64,000 nucleotides of DNA from Paenochrobactrum glaciei. GTDB lineage: Bacteria; Pseudomonadota; Alphaproteobacteria; Rhizobiales; Rhizobiaceae. The position numbers and the translations under genes were made by a program. Within the stretch, counting starts at the first letter, position 1. Every line of letters starts with the position of its first letter. This document shows positions 61,501 to 64,000 of the stretch, in pieces. A model generated the notes under the pieces. The model was not told the origin of the DNA. It was given only the letters and a program-made list of their open reading frames with translations, and did no database searches. The stretch spans positions 69,429 to 133,428 of the forward strand of contig NZ_BAAADE010000006.1 of the NCBI RefSeq assembly GCF_039522165.1, in the 5' to 3' direction.

Positions 61501-63456
61501 ATGTCAGAGAAGCTGTATCCTGTCTTGCCGGGAGCAAAAGCCAATACACAAATGGATGAAGCGACCTATCAGGAGTGGTATCAGGAAAGTATCACCGATC
61601 CGGAAGCATTCTGGGGCAAACATGGTAAGCGCATTGACTGGTTTAAACCTTATACCAAAGTGAAGAACACTTCCTTTGAAGGTGATGTCTCTATCAAATG
61701 GTTTGAAGACGGCGTCACCAACATCGCCTACAACTGTATCGACCGCCACTTAGAAACACGCGGCGATCAGGTTGCGATCATCTGGGAAGGCGACAACCCG
61801 TATATCGACAAAAAAATTACCTATCGCGAATTGCATGAAAATGTCTGCCGCTTAGCCAATGTGCTGAAGGAAAACGGCGTTCAAAAAGGTGATCGTGTCA
61901 CCATTTACCTGCCGATGATCCCGGAAGCCGCATATGCGATGCTTGCTTGCGCCCGCATCGGCGCTGTGCATTCCATCGTTTTTGCAGGCTTTTCACCGGA
62001 AGCACTGGCCGGACGTATCATTGACTGTCAGTCAACCTTCGTCATCACATCGGATGAAGGTTTGCGCGGCGGCAAGCCGATTGCACTGAAAGAAAACACT
62101 GACAAAGCAATCGATATTGCAGCCAAACAATATGTGATGGTCAACAAGGTATTGGTCGTGCGCCGTACAGGCGGCAAGGTCAGCTGGGGCTCAGGCCGTG
62201 ACCTTTGGTATCATCAGGAAATTGCCAAGGCTTCACCTGTTTGCGAACCGGAACCAATGAATGCGGAAGATCCGCTTTTCATCCTTTACACCTCCGGCTC
62301 AACCGGCAAGCCAAAAGGCGTGCTGCACACCACCGGCGGTTATCTCGTCTATGCATCGATGACCCATCAATATGTCTTCGACTATCAGGATGGTGATGTT
62401 TATTGGTGCACGGCTGATGTGGGCTGGGTCACCGGCCACTCCTATCTGGTTTATGGCCCGCTTGCCAATGGTGCCACCACTTTGATGTTTGAAGGCGTAC
62501 CGAACTTCCCTGATCAGGGACGTTTCTGGGAAGTCGTCGACAAACATCACGTCAATATTTTCTACACCGCACCAACTGCCATTCGCGCACTGATGGGTGC
62601 AGGTGATGAATTTGTCACCCACTCTTCCCGCTCATCATTGCGCCTGCTTGGTTCGGTCGGTGAGCCGATCAACCCGGAAGCATGGGAATGGTATTACAAT
62701 GTGGTTGGCGATCAGCGCTGCCCGATTGTCGATACATGGTGGCAGACAGAAACCGGTGGCATTTTGATCACCCCTCTGCCGGGCGCAACAGCCTTGAAGC
62801 CGGGTTCAGCCACACGTCCTTTCTTTGGCATCAAGCCAGAGATCGTCGATAATGAAGGCGGAGTACTGGAAGGCGTAACCGACGGTAATCTTTGCATCGT
62901 GGATTCATGGCCGTCACAGGCAAGAACGCTTTATGGTGATCATGCCCGCTTTAAAGAGGCTTATTTCACCACCTATCCGGGCAAATATTTCTCCGGTGAC
63001 GGCGTGCGTCGTGACGAAGATGATTATTACTGGATCACCGGTCGCGTCGATGACGTGTTGAACATTTCCGGTCACCGTATGGGAACGGCTGAAATTGAAT
63101 CGGCATTGGTTTCCCATCATGATGTGTCGGAGGCAGCCGTTGTCGGCTATCCGCACGCTATTAAAGGACAGGGCATTTATTGCTATGTCACGCTGATGTC
63201 GGATGCTGAAGCTAAAGATCAGGAAGAATTGCGCAAAGAACTGATTGCCCATGTGCGCACCGAAATCGGGCCGATTGCAACACCTGATAAAATCCAGTTT
63301 GCACCGGGCTTGCCAAAAACACGCTCCGGCAAGATCATGCGCCGTATCTTACGCAAAATTGCCGAAGATGATTTCGGCACATTGGGCGACACCTCTACCC
63401 TTGCCGATCCGGCAGTGGTGGACGATCTCATCGATCAGCGCCAGAACAAAAAATAA
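61501..63456 (+). CDS. acs: Acetyl-CoA synthetase
   Basis: A 651-residue AMP-forming acetate-CoA ligase, which activates acetate to acetyl-CoA in the cytoplasm. The AMP-binding loop is YTSGSTGKPKGVLHTTGGY (about 262-280), and VDTWWQTETGG holds the acetyl-pocket Trp typical of Acs. The hinge is at ITGRVDDVLNISGHRMG, and the C-terminal LPKTRSGKIMRR has the catalytic, acetylation-controlled lysine near residue 608. GGAGG precedes the ATG. Length fits the family. A terminator follows at 63493. It is a single-gene unit. Confidence 0.97.
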   Translation: MSEKLYPVLPGAKANTQMDEATYQEWYQESITDPEAFWGKHGKRIDWFKPYTKVKNTSFEGDVSIKWFEDGVTNIAYNCIDRHLETRGDQVAIIWEGDNPYIDKKITYRELHENVCRLANVLKENGVQKGDRVTIYLPMIPEAAYAMLACARIGAVHSIVFAGFSPEALAGRIIDCQSTFVITSDEGLRGGKPIALKENTDKAIDIAAKQYVMVNKVLVVRRTGGKVSWGSGRDLWYHQEIAKASPVCEPEPMNAEDPLFILYTSGSTGKPKGVLHTTGGYLVYASMTHQYVFDYQDGDVYWCTADVGWVTGHSYLVYGPLANGATTLMFEGVPNFPDQGRFWEVVDKHHVNIFYTAPTAIRALMGAGDEFVTHSSRSSLRLLGSVGEPINPEAWEWYYNVVGDQRCPIVDTWWQTETGGILITPLPGATALKPGSATRPFFGIKPEIVDNEGGVLEGVTDGNLCIVDSWPSQARTLYGDHARFKEAYFTTYPGKYFSGDGVRRDEDDYYWITGRVDDVLNISGHRMGTAEIESALVSHHDVSEAAVVGYPHAIKGQGIYCYVTLMSDAEAKDQEELRKELIAHVRTEIGPIATPDKIQFAPGLPKTRSGKIMRRILRKIAEDDFGTLGDTSTLADPAVVDDLIDQRQNKK

Positions 63457-63492
63457 TTCTAAAGCTTAAACAAATGAGCTTGAACAAAAAAG

Positions 63493-63516
63493 AAGGCCGG
63501 TTTATCCGGCCTTTTT
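63493..63516 (+). terminator. Rho-independent terminator after acs
   Basis: AAGGCCGG pairs with CCGGCCTT around TTTAT and is followed by TTTC. Confidence 0.88.
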
Positions 63517-63585
63517 CATATTGACGTGAGCCCCGCAAACTCCTCCAGATTTTGGTAGAGTTCAATCCTTGGTAGGAGATGGACA

Positions 63586-63852
63586 ATGAAACGCTCACGG
63601 TTTTCAGACGAACAGATAATCGGGATGATTAAAGAGCAGGAAGCTGGAACGCCGACTGCACAGGTGTGTCGCAAATATGGAATTAGCAGCGCCAGTTTTT
63701 ATAAATATAAAGCCAAATTTGGTGGCCTTGAGGTTTCCGATGCGCGTAAGCTGAAAGCATTGGAAGAAGAAAATACCAAGCTAAAAAAGCTGCTGGCCGA
63801 GACGATGCTCGACAATGCCATTTTGAAAGATGTTGCTGCAAAAAAATGGTAA
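63586..63852 (+). CDS. IS3-family transposase OrfA
   Basis: An 88-residue transposase subunit with an N-terminal helix-turn-helix (RFSDEQIIGMIKEQEAG, then VCRKYGISSASFYKYKAKFGG) and a C-terminal leucine zipper (LKALEEENTKLKKLLAETMLDNAILKDV). It matches OrfA of the IS51/IS407-type groups of IS3. GGAGATGG precedes the ATG. Its end overlaps orfB in the -1 frame. Confidence 0.93.
   Translation: MKRSRFSDEQIIGMIKEQEAGTPTAQVCRKYGISSASFYKYKAKFGGLEVSDARKLKALEEENTKLKKLLAETMLDNAILKDVAAKKW
63840..63846 (+). other. Programmed -1 frameshift site (A7)
   Basis: A run of seven A, read in the OrfA frame as (GC)A-AAA-AAA, fits the slippery heptamer. A -1 slip here continues into orfB and yields the OrfAB fusion used for transposition in IS3 elements. 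Confidence 0.75.
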
Positions 63853-64000
63853 CGCCCGATGCTAGGCGGGACGCAGTTGTTCATGTCTGCCAAGTGTATG
63901 CCGTGAGCCAGCGTCGGGCGTGTGCCGTTTTATGTATTGATCGATCTAGTGTGCGCTATCGTCGTAAGCGGCCCGACGACGCGCCTATTCGTGAAGCCAT
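63846..64000 (+). CDS. IS3-family transposase OrfB, N-terminal part (incomplete)
   Basis: The -1 frame from ATG 63846 is open to the window end and encodes VTPDARRDAVVHVCQVYAVS, then QRRACAVLCIDRSSVRYRRK, the usual start of IS3 OrfB with its SxRRAC and RSSxRY motifs. The DDE catalytic domain lies beyond the window. It is made mainly as an OrfAB fusion through the A7 site. Confidence 0.88.
   Translation, partial: MVTPDARRDAVVHVCQVYAVSQRRACAVLCIDRSSVRYRRKRPDDAPIREA

Larger units (their letters stand above)
63527..64000 (+). mobile_element. IS3-family insertion sequence, left part (cut by window end)
   Basis: The element begins close to TGAGCCCCGCAAACTCC, just after the acs terminator, and holds orfA and the start of orfB. 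IS3 ends commonly start with TGA. The exact left boundary, the right end and the target duplication cannot be fixed because the right end is outside the window. Confidence 0.75.

Overview
The window looks like chromosomal DNA of an alphaproteobacterium of the order Hyphomicrobiales, probably a Brucellaceae relative of moderate GC. The signs are the leuS-lptE pair with a divergent yggS gene, a TetR/DHA2 pump pair, an autotransporter, many oligopeptide ABC importers, and protein sequences of Brucella/Ochrobactrum type. Genus assignment is an inference. No rRNA, tRNA or CRISPR array was seen. Coding density is high, and most ABC operons have genes overlapping by 4 nt.

Layout. (1) 102-5796: heme-related cluster of TonB receptor, SbmA/BacA-like ABC protein, HemS/HutX-like protein and ChaN-domain protein. 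(2) 5828-11894: three standard units, namely AraC regulator with CynX/NimT-type MFS exporter, type II NADH dehydrogenase, and DHA2 efflux pump with TetR regulator and a 33-nt palindromic operator. (3) 11974-18043: a large autotransporter on the minus strand, divergent from a tight four-gene operon of SapC-family protein, GNAT-like acyltransferase, DSL-type acyl carrier protein and cytochrome P450. This is the best candidate for an undescribed system. (4) 18040-29348: a sigma-54 island. A divergent rpoN lies next to two tandem -24/-12 promoters. These precede a peptide ABC importer, a C45 (penicillin-acyltransferase-type) hydrolase and a stand-alone sigma-54 activator. A third -24/-12 promoter precedes an AtuA/DUF4387 pair. 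A GCGTG-N5-CAC dyad upstream of both units is a candidate activator site. (5) 29495-33453: Fe(III) ABC importer FbpC-FbpA-FbpB, convergent with a LysR regulator.

(6) 34523-45654: MmgE/PrpD protein, second peptide importer, S41-like hydrolase, class-V PLP enzyme and Cds1/cysteine-synthase-like enzyme. (7) 45903-56582: third peptide importer with a fused double ATPase, amidohydrolase, RidA, divergent IclR regulator, SelA/DgaE-like PLP enzyme and a Tat-exported P1 (DmpA-type) peptidase. (8) 56652-63456: housekeeping genes lptE, leuS, yggS, an AT-rich orphan gene, and acs. (9) 63527-64000: the left end of an IS3-family element with an A7 frameshift site, cut by the window edge.

Taken together, most of the window is nutrient acquisition: heme, ferric iron and three separate peptide or amide importers. 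Each importer is grouped with a different amide- or peptide-bond hydrolase and its own PLP or metabolic enzymes, and at least two have their own regulators. All functional calls rest on reading motifs and family resemblance by eye; no database search was run.
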